From Cudoniella acicularis (Eukaryota; Ascomycota; Leotiomycetes; Helotiales; Helotiaceae): a DNA stretch of 30,678 nucleotides. A program made the translations under genes and the position numbers. Positions 11,249 through 21,785 of this stretch are shown one piece after another; the first letter of the stretch is position 1; every line of letters begins with the position of its first letter. The stretch lies in the NCBI GenBank assembly GCA_013054445.1, contig JAAMPI010000601.1, positions 1 to 30,678 of the forward strand. Direction: 5' to 3'. Under the pieces are notes generated by a model. That model saw only the letters and a list, made by a program, of their open reading frames with translations, was not told the origin of the DNA and made no database searches.

Positions 11249-11700
11249 TCTTTGAGTGAGTTAGTCTTTAACCTAAGCACGGCATGAGAATAAGGTTCAT
11301 TCTGACAAAACTTGAAATATAGAAGAACTTGTACTTTACCATTTCCTGGCTAAGCTATTCTCTCCCTTCTATAGAATCATCTCTCAACGCTCTCATCGAT
11401 TTGTAAACACCTATCGCGCTCTCAAATCACATATGTTTCCGTGTGAAAATCAGACCACCGCTGCTACATTGGAGCAAAATGAAAAATCAAAACTTTTGGT
11501 TGAGGCTTCTCGTTCAGAACAAGCTCACACGTGACAGGCTGCTTCCATGAACACTTTCGGTGAGACAGCAGGTATACGAGAAGGACATGTGCGTGGTCGA
11601 AGATGGTCTTCGACATGTACTCAAACGAGTAAAAAGCTGCGCAAACTTCTCCATTGAATTGCATGCTCTACGCGTGAAAGTATTCCCATTCAGTCAGATG
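11249..11700. other. Convergent intergenic region
   Basis: Lies between the 3' ends of the plus-strand dehydrogenase gene and the minus-strand exonuclease-like gene. Small open frames here have no family-like features. Both 3' UTRs probably fall in this stretch. Confidence 0.4.
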
Positions 11701-12802
11701 TCATCCACCGGCCTGATTCTGAGTTACCTGGTGATGGGAGACCGGAGTTTGGTCAACCAACCAGTTGTCCAGAGTCTGCTGCGTGGGAGTAATACCAGAA
11801 AATTCTAGCCTTCCAGGAGTGTCGATCGGTTTGGCAAACTCTTCAAACGCCGTCATGACAAGTCGTGTTTGCTGACAATCCACTAAGGGTCGGTGATTAC
11901 GCCCAACCAATTCATGTCAGGAATAGAATGGGAGAAATTGTGGATAAAGTCGCAGGGAAGGGCTTCCCATTGTGAGGAGGCACATTTGCGTGAACATGAG
12001 GCACCAGGCGAACACAGTTTGCCCTCGATGGCAAGGGCGAATTGGCTCCAGCAGATTCCAAGAAATTGCTCAACAAGGTAAAATCGTAATACGTTGAATG
12101 CCAGACCAAAATGACAGAATCCTTTGTAACTCCAGAATCTTCAAGGGCCTCTGCGACAGCACAGACGTCGAGAGTTTGGTCAGTGTTCGTACCAGAAGAA
12201 TCGAGCTTCCTGGACCACAAGTGCTCAATTAAACCACGTCTCCACTCTAATTTCAATTGAGATAGCTCCGGAGGTGCTTGAGGCGTGACCAATGTGTCTA
12301 AGAGGACCCGTCCGGATACGTACTCGATAAGAGCAACTTCCTTAACCTGACCACTTAGGCTGAACTCAATATCCAAGATAACCAAGTCAGTGCCTTTTCG
12401 ATGACCTGCTCTAATTTCCGTGGCACAAGACATCGCAAGCTGAAAGTCTTTGCTTCTGGTCCACTGTTTTGAACTTACTGACATGAAATGCGCTTGTCGA
12501 CCTCGGAACTCAGAGCTGATTTGGGCCGGATCACATCGTGACGTTGAATGCCAATTTGTGCCCAACTCATCATTAGCATGACGGTAACAGTATCGAGTGC
12601 CGAACCATCTTTTCTGAAAGCAACCATTCTTGGCGCAGGTGCTTTGTTGATCTTCTGCACTGGTAAAGAGTTGCCGACTTGCAAGTACTACCGTAAGTCG
12701 ATGACGGGCCCAGCATGACACGCATCTTTTGCTGAGCTTGATGGTGTGTGAACCGCTCCCGATTAAGTTGCTTATGTATAGGTATGAATTGTCAAGGTCC
12801 AA
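11701..12802 (-). CDS. DEDD/RNase H-fold exonuclease-like protein with Cys/His knuckle, frameshifted
   Basis: Likely a fungal relative of the DEDD 3'-5' exonuclease superfamily; substrate unknown. From the N-terminus there is a Cys/His knuckle (CAKNGCFQKRWFGTRYCYRH), then TDLVILDIEFSLSGQ, a hydrophobic strand ending in D-x-E like Exo motif I, and ALIEYVSGRVLLDTLV. Next are an Exo II-like VWHSTYYDFTLLSNFLESAG and, in a neighbouring frame, GRNHRPLVDCQQTRLV, resembling Exo III (H-x-x-x-x-D). The first frame stops at 11912 just after SPILF; the second opens right there with HELVGRNH. No splice acceptor exists to bridge them, so a one- or two-base indel near 11915-11925 is the likeliest reading. 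The start is uncertain: position 12802 is a TTG, the first clear in-frame ATG is at 12484, and an upstream exon may be missing. Confidence 0.55.
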
Positions 12803-12933
12803 AATGGTTTGGAAAGGACAATGATTTTCCTGTCGCGAATCTCTTTCTTTCCAATGGCATTGGGCCGATGCATTTCAGTCTGATAGGTCGGATATTTGCA
12901 GGTCTATTTTGCTTCTGACATTTCCAAGATTCA

Positions 12934-14365
12934 TTAAATTAGGTAATGGTCTGAGTAGATAGAATATTTCTTACACCAGAACTCGATATTGATCCTGAGA
13001 ATTGACTTGCGCATTTTCTCATCTAACAAAATGGAGCCAAAGAGATGCTGATTTTCTATTGTCAATTGACGTGCTCCCTGCCAGTGAGAGCGAATTTTGT
13101 CAGGAACGAAGTTAGCTTTGGAGTCATTGGGAATTGTAGTGCCATTGTTCCCAGCGTGAGTTGAACTCCTTATCAACAGTTAGCGAATCGTACCCACGAA
13201 ACTATAAGAGCAGTAAAGACATACCCAAAGCTGATGTTTAAGTCTTCTTTCGGACGGCTTCCCGAGTCGTTACTCAAACCATCTTCCATGTCGTCGTCTG
13301 GGCCCTCTTCCAGGTCATCGACTAATTCATCGTCCAGACCGTCTTCGGAACCATCTTCTAAACCACCCTCGGAACTATCCTCCGTATCATTCTCTGGTAG
13401 GTGTCGGCTTTGGAGACTGGGAATATCAGCCGTCTCTTTCAAAGAGTAGTCTCTTGCCCCTATAATTTTATTATTCAAGTTTTCGGTCCAGTTCATGTCT
13501 GTGTAGGCATCTTGAATGATAACATCATACAGATTGCAACGGCTTGCCTGCTCTGGCTTGTTTCCTGGACGATCTCATCTCCCGTCATCTCTCCTCTCTT
13601 CTGATGTTTTCGAAAATGGAGGGGGGACTTGTTTTTTAGGAGCGGAGTCTGAGAAACTGCTAGTGGACAAGTCGAAATAGGACAAAGAAGAAATTTCTCC
13701 CTATGGTTTTCAGGCTCAGTTACATGAGCAAGAAGACGGGCACATGTTTCAAACCGTGCCATGCACCCTGGAAGCCAGCAACAAGAGATGGCTTGATGTT
13801 GCCTGCGTATATGCCTCCGAGCCTCAATTTCCAACTTGAATGTTGTAGAGCAGTTATACTTTTTTGCCGCAGGACAAGGATAAGATATTCCTTGGTGCAC
13901 GTCAATATGGTTACGGGCCTTAGATTCTGTGCGGAGTGTTTGGGAACATTCAAACTGTTCTGCTAAAAAACAGGGATAGTCGACGCCTTCGTGCTTCCAT
14001 CGAGCGTGCGCGCATGCATAGCGCTTCCGAGTGAAGGTTTTGTAGCAATTCAATTGATCCGCTGAAGGGCAAGGAAATCAAATTTTGAGATGCTGAGATT
14101 CAGCATCCAACCGAGCTTGCCTTTGTGATAGGAAGGTTTGGGAGAAGCATTGAAATCGGTCGGCCAAAGGACAGGGGAAGCGGATCCCAAGATGTTGGCT
14201 TTGAGCATGTAGCCGCGCAGACACCACATCAGCAAAAGTTTGAGAGCGTCGGTACTGGTCTGCCACCGGGCAAGGGTGGCGGATACCAGAATGTTGAGCT
14301 GCGTGATTCTGGGCAGCCCATTTCGTAGAAAACGTTAGAGCACATTGATACTGGTCCCTGAATGA
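12934..14365 (-). pseudogene. Degenerate tandem zinc-finger protein with acidic linker
   Basis: Six tandem modules follow C-x7-C-x12-H-x3-4-H with a linker like HxGIxFPCPxAD. Examples are the modules starting YPCPAAKKYNC, YPCFLAEQFEC and FPCPSADQLNC. This is longer than the classic C2H2 spacing. Two further Cys/His pairs follow. Decay is visible: module 2 has Arg for the second Cys (DQYRRSQTF), module 3 has Leu for the first His, and TGA at 14080-14078 interrupts LKI/FPCPSAD. A frameshift near 13560-13580 moves the frame to EQASRCNLYDVIIQDAYTD. Next come an acidic EDGSEDGLDDEL region and an intron 13169-13224 (donor GTATGT, branch GCTAAC, acceptor AAG) joined in frame to SSTHAGNNG, ending at 12934. 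The 5' end is lost: the open frame begins after TAA at 14368-14366, at the edge of AT-rich repeat DNA. Confidence 0.6.
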
Positions 14366-14525
14366 TTACTATTATTATTAAGCCTTAGTATTAGACCCCT
14401 ATTAGTAGTAGATAGCTAATAAAAAGAGGGCTTCTCTAGACTCCTTAAGGCTAGAGATTAGTTCTATAACTAAATTCTTTTTCTATATATGACTTCTTTA
14501 TCTACTAACACCTCCTCCTTATAAG

Positions 14526-14685
14526 AAGTTATATATTAAAAATTAAGTATAAAGCTTTTATAAAAGAAATCTATATAGCTATATAGATAATATAATAATT
14601 ATAAGTTATCTAGTTATCGATCCTTATCTAAGAACCAGCGAACGAGATAACACTCACGTGACCTAGTCACATGCTGGTCGTGACA
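14526..14685. mobile_element. LTR-like element remnant, copy 1 (A/T-shifted)
   Basis: Aligns by eye with 14909-15068, from AAGTTAT to GGTCGTGACA. Over the first 60 bases at least nine differences are transitions, and in each this copy has A or T (for example ATATTAAAA against GTATTGAAG). This is the pattern expected if RIP acted on it. The true left end is not visible. Confidence 0.55.
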
Positions 14686-14886
14686 TGGGACTAGAAGAAT
14701 AGAAGCTAAGTTCGGTAATATAAAACCACTTCTCTAGGCCCTTTTAGCGTACGCGTGATCCGCGATAGCCTATACGAGTATTTTCGACAGATCTAAAAAT
14801 GGTTCTGGAGGAGTTTCGGTTATAAGGAGCTAAAACGGTGTAACGTTCTGGTTTCACGTGGTCGTTGGGTTTAATCATCAATTGAA

Positions 14887-15068
14887 GTGTCAAGTAAATC
14901 AGGGTAGAAAGTTATGTATTGAAGTTGAGCCCATCGCTCTTACAAAGGGAAACTATATGGCTATATAGGTGGTGATATGGTAGAGTCTAGGAGTCCATTC
15001 TCCATTAGCGATCCCCAGATCCAGGACTCCACCAGGTGACCCTAGTCACATGACCCCGGGTCGTGACA
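14887..15068. mobile_element. LTR-like element, copy 2 (possible solo LTR)
   Basis: Begins TGTCAAGTAAATC and ends GGTCGTGACA, so it has TG...CA ends with a 5-bp inverted TGTCA/TGACA, as in LTRs of fungal retrotransposons. No matching target-site duplication is visible in the flanks, and there is no internal coding region, so a solo LTR is inferred only from ends and repetition. Confidence 0.5.
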
Positions 15069-15610
15069 TGCCACTGAGGCAATGATACAAATACCTCCCC
15101 GCCTCCTTGGCACACTGCGCATATGGCGACCCTCTGCGGCCCTCATCACTCTACACATCCACCCTTCTCCTCGCACCCAGTTTAAAATCCCTGAAGCGTC
15201 TCCTATTTCCACTCAGAGGCCTGAGGTCGAGGGCTCCCCGGCTGCGGCTTCCTGCTTTACAGCAGTTTCGCAACAGACGACACGGGGAAGCAAGCGCCAA
15301 CATTCTGGTCGAGAATCCATCGGCACTCTCCTTCTCAGAGCCTTTGCTGCACGCGTATCAGCGTCTGTCGTCGAAAATATATCTCCCTGCTCCTTCATGG
15401 CCGTCACCGCGACTGTGATGTCGTTCAGCCTAGGACATGTACCAACCATCTTCTTTTTATGGCAGACCAATATATTAACTCTCGTGCATTTTTGAAATTT
15501 TCATCTTCAAATTCAACCCTGTCGCTTTCATCAATCGGCGTTGCGTTTTGCGGAGAATATCTACCTGACCTAAGTGTCCAAATTATTTGCGCACAAGGAG
15601 TCCCACGCTT

Positions 15611-17082
15611 TCAAGGCAGATGGTATTCGACAGAAGTCTTCTCTAGTAACGCTAAAGCTCTCTTCTTGATGACCGGATCGCTGGACCTACTGGCAATGAT
15701 CGAATATGCGGGACGTACTCTTTCATCGCAAATGTTTTCATGTACAATTCGAGGCCTCGTTTTCCCATAATTACCAAAGGATGTGACCAGCTCTTCTGCG
15801 ACGTCAATCAGCCTGGAGAAGACCATAAGGTTTTCCTGCTGTTGAGGACAATCACAAGCCCAAATCAGAATTACTGCGGAGAGGTAAAGGAGTCGGATAC
15901 TGGCAATTTCCTCTTTTACTTCCGGGGTAAAGTTTGGTCCTCTAGCACGTAGCAATCTTTCGAACTTGAATCTCCAAATCTCCAGTTTTCCCATGTGAGC
16001 GTCTTGCTTGGCCCTTAAATCCGGACATAGTTTGACGTTTTGCCCATGACTTTCGTTCGGAGGCCTGTTATCAATGAGCTTTGCATTTTCCAAGGCGATA
16101 CTCTCCACAAATCGACGCGCCGAGGGTAGATCTGCGAAGGGTTCCGGAGGCGATTTTTCGTCATTTTCTACCATTCCGATCAAGGAATGTCGGCATCCTG
16201 CAAACTCATGGAACCAAATATATAGACCAAGCCTCCTTCCAAGGATTTTTCCGTGGGAGGTTCAGATTTGAGATTTCGTTGCTTCCGTCTTTTCATAATC
16301 TCGCGCCCACTGTGCAGATGGAACATGGCTGTTTCGATGTTGCCAAATATAAAATCGATCATGACAAACAATATGCAATTGACCAACGCGACCGACTCAG
16401 ATTCATTTCCCCTTTCGGCCAAGAGCTTGGCAAGTAGTGATATAGACTTGTTGTAGTGGAATAGAGCAAGCTTGGTCCGCTTCTGACAGATGGATTCCTC
16501 TAATCTTGGATCGTTGGGAATTCCATCCCTCATGAAAGCAACCTGCTCATGTGTCGCTGCCATGGCGATTACCGCATGACGCACTGAGGGCTCGAAGTGT
16601 GCTACTTGAGGAACATGGTAGCTCCAGAACTTTCCACCTTTGTACGATGACATAGCTGCTACACTCCACCGTTCAAAGAAGTGAAGAAGTCGAAGTTCAT
16701 TGGAGTCGCACTCTGGATGTTCGGGTATTTTTCGAGGTATATTTTCAGGTATTGGCTTTATAATCGTCTTGGTCGGTATTGGAGGTTTCCTTGGCTTGCG
16801 AGTGGTCGGTGGGACTCGAGCAACTTCTATCTTCTTCCGCGATGGTTCTGCGGCATACCCATCGCATTTCCGCCCAGTAGTGATGCATCTATTGCAGGCG
16901 GGTTTCTTCTCATCGCATTTGATACGCCGTATCCTTAACATCGTCAGCAGATCGTCCTTACATCAACTATCAAACACTAACTTGCACGTAATGCACCCTG
17001 TTCTAACTTTCGACTTGCTTCCTATAAAGAATTTGAAGACGGGGGCCTTCCCACTATCGGCTTTTGGTGTGGAGGTGGGCAT
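15611..17082 (-). CDS. Zn2Cys6 fungal transcription factor, probable frameshift
   Basis: DNA-binding transcription factor of the Gal4-type zinc binuclear cluster family. The start is ATG 17082-17080. A first exon of 101 bp ends inside the zinc motif; intron 16981-16934 (48 bp, donor GTTAGT) joins by a split Lys codon. The joined motif has perfect C-x2-C-x6-C-x6-C-x2-C-x6-C spacing, from GCITCKIRRIKC to CITTGRKCDGY. A Pro/Lys-rich linker and a helical regulatory region follow (ELRLLHFFERWSV, HAVIAMAATHEQ, ALFHYNKSISLL, NCILFVMIDFIFGN). The first frame ends at 16180 after SMSLQDADIP; a frame shifted by one base continues as LIGMVENDEKSPPEPF and runs to 15611. No suitable donor exists upstream to make an intron, so a one-base deletion near 16183 is likely. 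Target genes are unknown. Confidence 0.8.
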
Positions 17083-20000
17083 GACTCGGCAGCGATGTTG
17101 AAAGATAAGACTGGACTCTGAGCTTCATGAAGACGAGTGAAGTGAACTCTTCTAGATGGTTGACCGTCCTTTGAGGAAATAAGGATGCACTTCCGCCTTA
17201 AATTTGGCCCCTCCACGTGGAAAGTGGCAGTTCGATAGCTCAGAAATTGGTACCAATGGCTGCATATTCGACAGGGGTCTTTTATTGGTAGTTTACAGTC
17301 CCAGGACGCCGGTGTTGAATGGAACCCCGCGTTTGAAATTCGATCGCTTGGGTTGGGCTTGCAGAAAACAGAACAGGGTGCGAGCCATGGGCTTCAAATA
17401 CCATGAATCTGACATGAAGCCTTGTTCGCACGAGCACCTCCCCCGGAAATTCTGCCTTGCGGGTGGGGCTATCCCATCAACAATATTTGATGCCGGGGTG
17501 GAAAGCCGTTTGGGCAAAGCAGAAGTGCTAGTCCCTAAAGATGTGATGAATAAGTGCTTCGGCATCTTCTTCAGGGGTTCCATTCGTTCTTCGCACTCGC
17601 CTGGCATTCTGGAAGGACAACCGTGCGCCGAGGAGCCGAAAATCAGGCCTCCACCAACCTGGCGGTATCAAATCAGGATTTGTGTTCATGACCCTGAAAC
17701 GCGGCTTTAAAACAGGCTTTTGCTAGTGTTATGAGGATCAACGGGAGTTCGTTTCCGGGTCCCGAATCTTTGAAGATGAGAGACATCACATGCATGTTCC
17801 GCTCGTCCTGTGCAGGAATGGCATGAGATGAATGCTTCTGGAAGCTCCAGCGCTCTGTTCATGCCGCTATTTACTTTGTCGACGAACCCACGACATTAAG
17901 GCTACGCGGAGTTATGCTTCATTGTACTTCGTTGAAATAGCCTTTTTGGGGTTCAATCGGGTTGTGACATCTATCAACTTTATTTCAATATTTTTTGGTT
18001 CAAGAACGACTACAAAAAGTGGCTGTGGCGGTCTAAACTCCTATTTCCGCTATCTCAATCGATTATGCGAGTTCGTCACGGCTCCGCATCCGCCATTCTT
18101 GGCAGTTGTCTGCAGTGGTCAGTGCGAGAGTCTCATTGTAGAAATATTCGAGTATGTGGCGTATATACTACTGGTAGGGGCGTTTTCAGGATAGCCTCCC
18201 TGACATATCACGGAGTTTGGTGCAACTCAAGCTTTTATCCCTTCTTTTACTACCAGTTTTCACCCGCATTTCTCTCAGTGTCGCTGAGGCTTTTCAGCTG
18301 GCGGCTCTCCTTGAACCCAATATCTTACAGCGTCCAAGCCGCTCCACAAAAGCTATCACATTCGAAGTCTGAGCGCAGCCAACACAACACCGAAGGCCGA
18401 ACCCCGCCAACGCTTTCTTCAGCGGCAACAGTATCCTGGTTTCTATCTAGGGCAGGGCTGGGCCACGTTTGGCGCCGCTTCCAATCAAGGAGATTTTCTA
18501 GAAGGATCCCCCCTTCCATCGTCCCACAATCAGCATGTCATCCTCGTGGAACCTTAAACCCAACGCAATGGTAACCCAAGTCGTTAGCATCTAGGGATCT
18601 CAATACTCACGGCGCATAAAGTTACCATTCGTTAGCTTCGCACGCGCCGCAACAATGGTGCGAGTCTGTGTTACGATGGGTTGAAGAGAGAATGTGGTCA
18701 ACTGCTAATTATTCCGGGCTAACTTCTGTGCCGCATCTTTCACATGTGATCTACTTCCCTGCATTTAGAAGTCTTCAACTGCTTGCTCTGTGGAGGTAAG
18801 CGGTGGCTGTGAATCTCAGTGTCTGAAGGACAGACATCACCCATCGATCTTTCTAAACAACTATGATTGGCATTTATACGAGGCAGAAGCAGGAGCGGAG
18901 CGGCGATCACCTCCACTGATCAATCGATGCTTTTTCTCTGCCGAATTCGGGCGGAAAAACCCATAGAGATAAGGAGTGCGCCCGATGTCTTAGGTGATGA
19001 GTTCTCTAGCCCCTCGCCGCTTACCAACGGCCGAAAATCAAAAGGCTATGGATCGGCCCGGGCTGCTATCCCCCTCCCGAGTAGCACACCAACTTAACAT
19101 CAAAGGGTATCGCGGTTGTAATGTCAAAAGGTTGCATATCGGTCTTACTTTTGATCTCCGCCCTGCCGGAAAATCGTACGATTTTTCTGCAACGGCACGG
19201 GCCTAAGAACCCGAAAAAGCTTCCGAGCAGGGCTCGTGGAAACTGAGGCAAACATTATCCTGGCGCTTTGATAGTTGCCTAGGCAGTTGAGCTTTGTACA
19301 CTAATATTCGTAGTTTGCGTTTCAGAAAGTCAGGATCTCTGTTCGCCTTTCATCCGAAGATCTTAGAATTGGCACTGGATCGATATTCCATCCCAAATTC
19401 CTAGGATCCCCTTGCATCTCCTCTTTTATACTCGAACCCGGCAAGGTTTTCGGGTACGAACAGCATGATCTTTTCCGCTCAAGAGGAAGGAAATCTTACG
19501 CGGTTGAGGCGCCTCGCAAAAGCCTTCATCTTCATTTGACCTATATCCCAACTCATATAACCGCTCGGTAGTTAGGTGGCGTTTACTCCACATAAGAGCT
19601 CTGTTAAGCATAATACGTGGGTCCTCGAGCTAACATGCCGTTCTTCTCCACTTTCTCAAGCCACCGTCACACTGCTTCGAGGCGCTCTAGATTCCATCCG
19701 CCTCTGCTTTTCGATGCAGCTTGTATTCATAGCTAGCTTGGCTCTGTTTCTTTCCGATTCTAAACATGCTGCTGTCCGTCAAACGGCCTTTCATTTCTTA
19801 CCAGGAACGTTTTGAACAGCTTTGAGACCAAAGTCGACGCAATATATGAACGACGAATCAAACATATATTTCTTTAGCATGTAATTCTCCATTTCGTCTT
19901 CACTCATACATACTCCTATTCAGATAGTCAAACTCTTTCAAACTCATCGTTCATTGAGTATCTTTTAAAGTGGTTATCGGATTATCCGACAATTTAATTG

Positions 20001-20221
20001 TTAAATTATCGAAACCTCTGTTAGATTACCTAACAATGCCACAGTTGTATCTGGCAGGTCATGCAAGATCATCACTACTCTTCACGTACAGCCGCACCGC
20101 AAAAGACTTATACCAATGGGACAAGGTAACCAGAAAAAGGAGGAGATCTTGTTGAAGGGCGAGATGGGAACTCTACCAACTAGTTTCAGAAAGAGCATGT
20201 CAACACTTGCATGAAAACGAG
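17083..20221. other. Gene-poor stretch of about 3.1 kb
   Basis: Open frames at 17204-17710, 17832-18194 and 18065-18574 do not start at ATG and/or look compositionally random. The stretch just above 17082 should hold the promoter of the Zn2Cys6 gene. A perfect inverted repeat AATTTAA-TTG-TTAAATT sits at 19991-20007. Otherwise I see nothing to annotate. Confidence 0.4.
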
Positions 20222-20417
20222 TCAAATTATCGAATAGCCCAAGAAATTGAACAATTCTGGGAGTAGAAACTGTCGAGACGGCCATTTTTGATCAAGTGGT
20301 CCTGCCACCCTCCACCTCCACGCTCTTAAATTCTTAGAAAACACGCCTGTTGTAAGATCCCACAGAAGCACGCAAGTCTTAGCTCGGAAATAAAATGCCA
20401 ATTTCGAGTCTCGTGCA

Positions 20418-20669
20418 CTATGCAGAACCACTGCCAGTAGTTAGAGAGCCTTCGTCAAGCTCCAAGCTCCCGCCTCTATCTTCGTCCGGGCATTGGTGGA
20501 TCATGAATGTGACTTTTGGGGAGAAGAACAAGTCCTTAGCGTGGCTGGTGATCCGAATATTGAGGTTGAGATCGTCCCTTTGATTGGTCACATATGTTGT
20601 AGGACAGGATTCTGTGTGTCGCGTGTCGGTGAAGAAGTTTGCTGATGAGGTGGATTTTGATCCTGCCAT
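20418..20669 (-). CDS. Hypothetical small ORF, 83 aa
   Basis: ATG-started frame on the minus strand with plausible coding composition (YVTNQRDDLNLNIRITSHAK, then an acidic, Gly/Ser-rich end). After its TAG, the next frame continues with SARDSKLAFYFRAKTCVLLW down to 20222, so this may be the start of a longer broken gene. I do not recognise a family, and the whole could be chance. Confidence 0.2.
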   Translation of the reverse strand: MAGSKSTSSANFFTDTRHTESCPTTYVTNQRDDLNLNIRITSHAKDLFFSPKVTFMIHQCPDEDRGGSLELDEGSLTTGSGSA

Positions 20670-21785
20670 TTGGGAGAAAGGAGGTTTGGTTGCAAGACGA
20701 AGATTCTCACGCTCTGAACCAATAGGGAGTACTTTCTGAGATTCTGGCTATGGCCAGGTCGGCTCGTTTGACTTGGTGTAATTGATATTGTGTGCTTCAG
20801 CGGAAAGGATTAAACGAATTGTAAAAATTACAAAATTTGCAGCATCGAATGCGATCCCTGTGTCCCACCCGCAAAGCGTTATTGGTAAGGTGGTGAGGGC
20901 TTGTGACACTGTCATGGAGCACATCCATCAATCCGTGCCTGGACGAAGGAACAGGTTCAAGCGTGTTTCAAGGATTGCAAAGACTTTTCTTACAAGGGCA
21001 AGTAACCGAGCGCGGTAGAAGTTAGCCCCCTTCCCCCGCACTTTCCCGACCTCCTTCCATTTTTCCCGTTCGAGAAAACCGGGATTCAGCTACTACCTAT
21101 GTTATAGATTCCCAAAGAGACCCTGTTGCCCGACCGGCTTCGAAAAAAACGGAAAGAGCAAGTGGTCGACTGGGCAGCGAGATAATCTGACTAGATAATA
21201 TTGCGCCGGTGCGTTTTGCTGCAGGGTATGTGCGAGGTTTTTCGGCAAGGGAGGAAGGAGAGGGACGGAGTCTGGTCTGATTTGCGTGGCACAGGAAAGC
21301 ACGTACTTGTTTAAGATGACATGAAGAATAGTCTTGGACAGCAATCGGGTAGGGAAGGAGGGACCGAGAGTGTATGAAAACCGGAGGTGTGAGGCGCAGA
21401 TGGGATGTTATGGTCTCCTGCTGCGGCTCTGTGAGGAAGGGGGAAGGAGTGATCGTTCCGAGGGAGGGGGAAAGGGCTAAGGATTTGAGGCAGGAACAAC
21501 ACAAGTAGTAGAGTTTTTTTTTTGGCTCCCCGCTGCAGCCGCGTAGTAATTTGGGCTAATTTTGTAAAGTACCACCAGATACTGGAGGCAGCACACAGTT
21601 GATCATCCAAAACACAACCTCGGGCACGATAGAAGTCCCCAGCTTGACTTGAATTCATCTGTTCTACCCGAATTCTGAGCCATGGGATCGAATAAATGTA
21701 ATATTTTGTAACTGGCGAGAACGTCCGCCGTTTGTACCCATCCGCCATTTGCGATGTTCAGTACTGCTGGCTCAACCGCAAATCC
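20670..21785. other. Intergenic, 1.1 kb
   Basis: Holds a Lys/Arg-rich plus-strand frame (20782-21018) and a minus-strand Pro/Ser-rich frame (21311-21748), both without recognisable domains. There is a T-run near 21514-21524. No gene is supported. Confidence 0.35.

Larger units (their letters stand above)
14366..15610. other. Repeat-derived spacer with two LTR-like copies
   Basis: The left part (14366-14650) is very AT-rich with ATT/AGT microrepeats. Two related copies ending in GTCGTGACA are listed separately. From 15069 to 15610 base composition is normal; an Arg/Leu-rich open frame at 15107-15418 starts at TTG and has no recognised relative, so I do not call it a gene. Confidence 0.5.

Noticed and set aside
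13234..13449. Ser-rich plus-strand frame
   Set aside because: It is the antisense shadow of the acidic Asp/Glu/Gly stretch of the minus-strand zinc-finger gene.
15082..15495. Overlapping Arg/Leu-rich frames after the LTR-like copy
   Set aside because: The 15107-15418 frame vaguely resembles a mitochondrial presequence, but it starts at TTG and has no recognisable mature domain.
17204..17710. 168-codon plus-strand frame
   Set aside because: No ATG at its start, no recognised motif, no splice context; likely chance in GC-normal DNA.
18065..18574. 169-codon plus-strand frame
   Set aside because: Biased to Ser/Arg/Trp as expected of non-coding sequence, no ATG and no family likeness.
19991..20007. 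Inverted repeat AATTTAA-TTG-TTAAATT
   Set aside because: Short AT-only palindromes are common by chance; no neighbouring gene gives it a role.
21311..21748. 145-codon minus-strand frame upstream of the AlkB region
   Set aside because: Pro/Ser/Arg-rich, with no start context or family motif; it lies downstream of AlkB rather than forming part of it.
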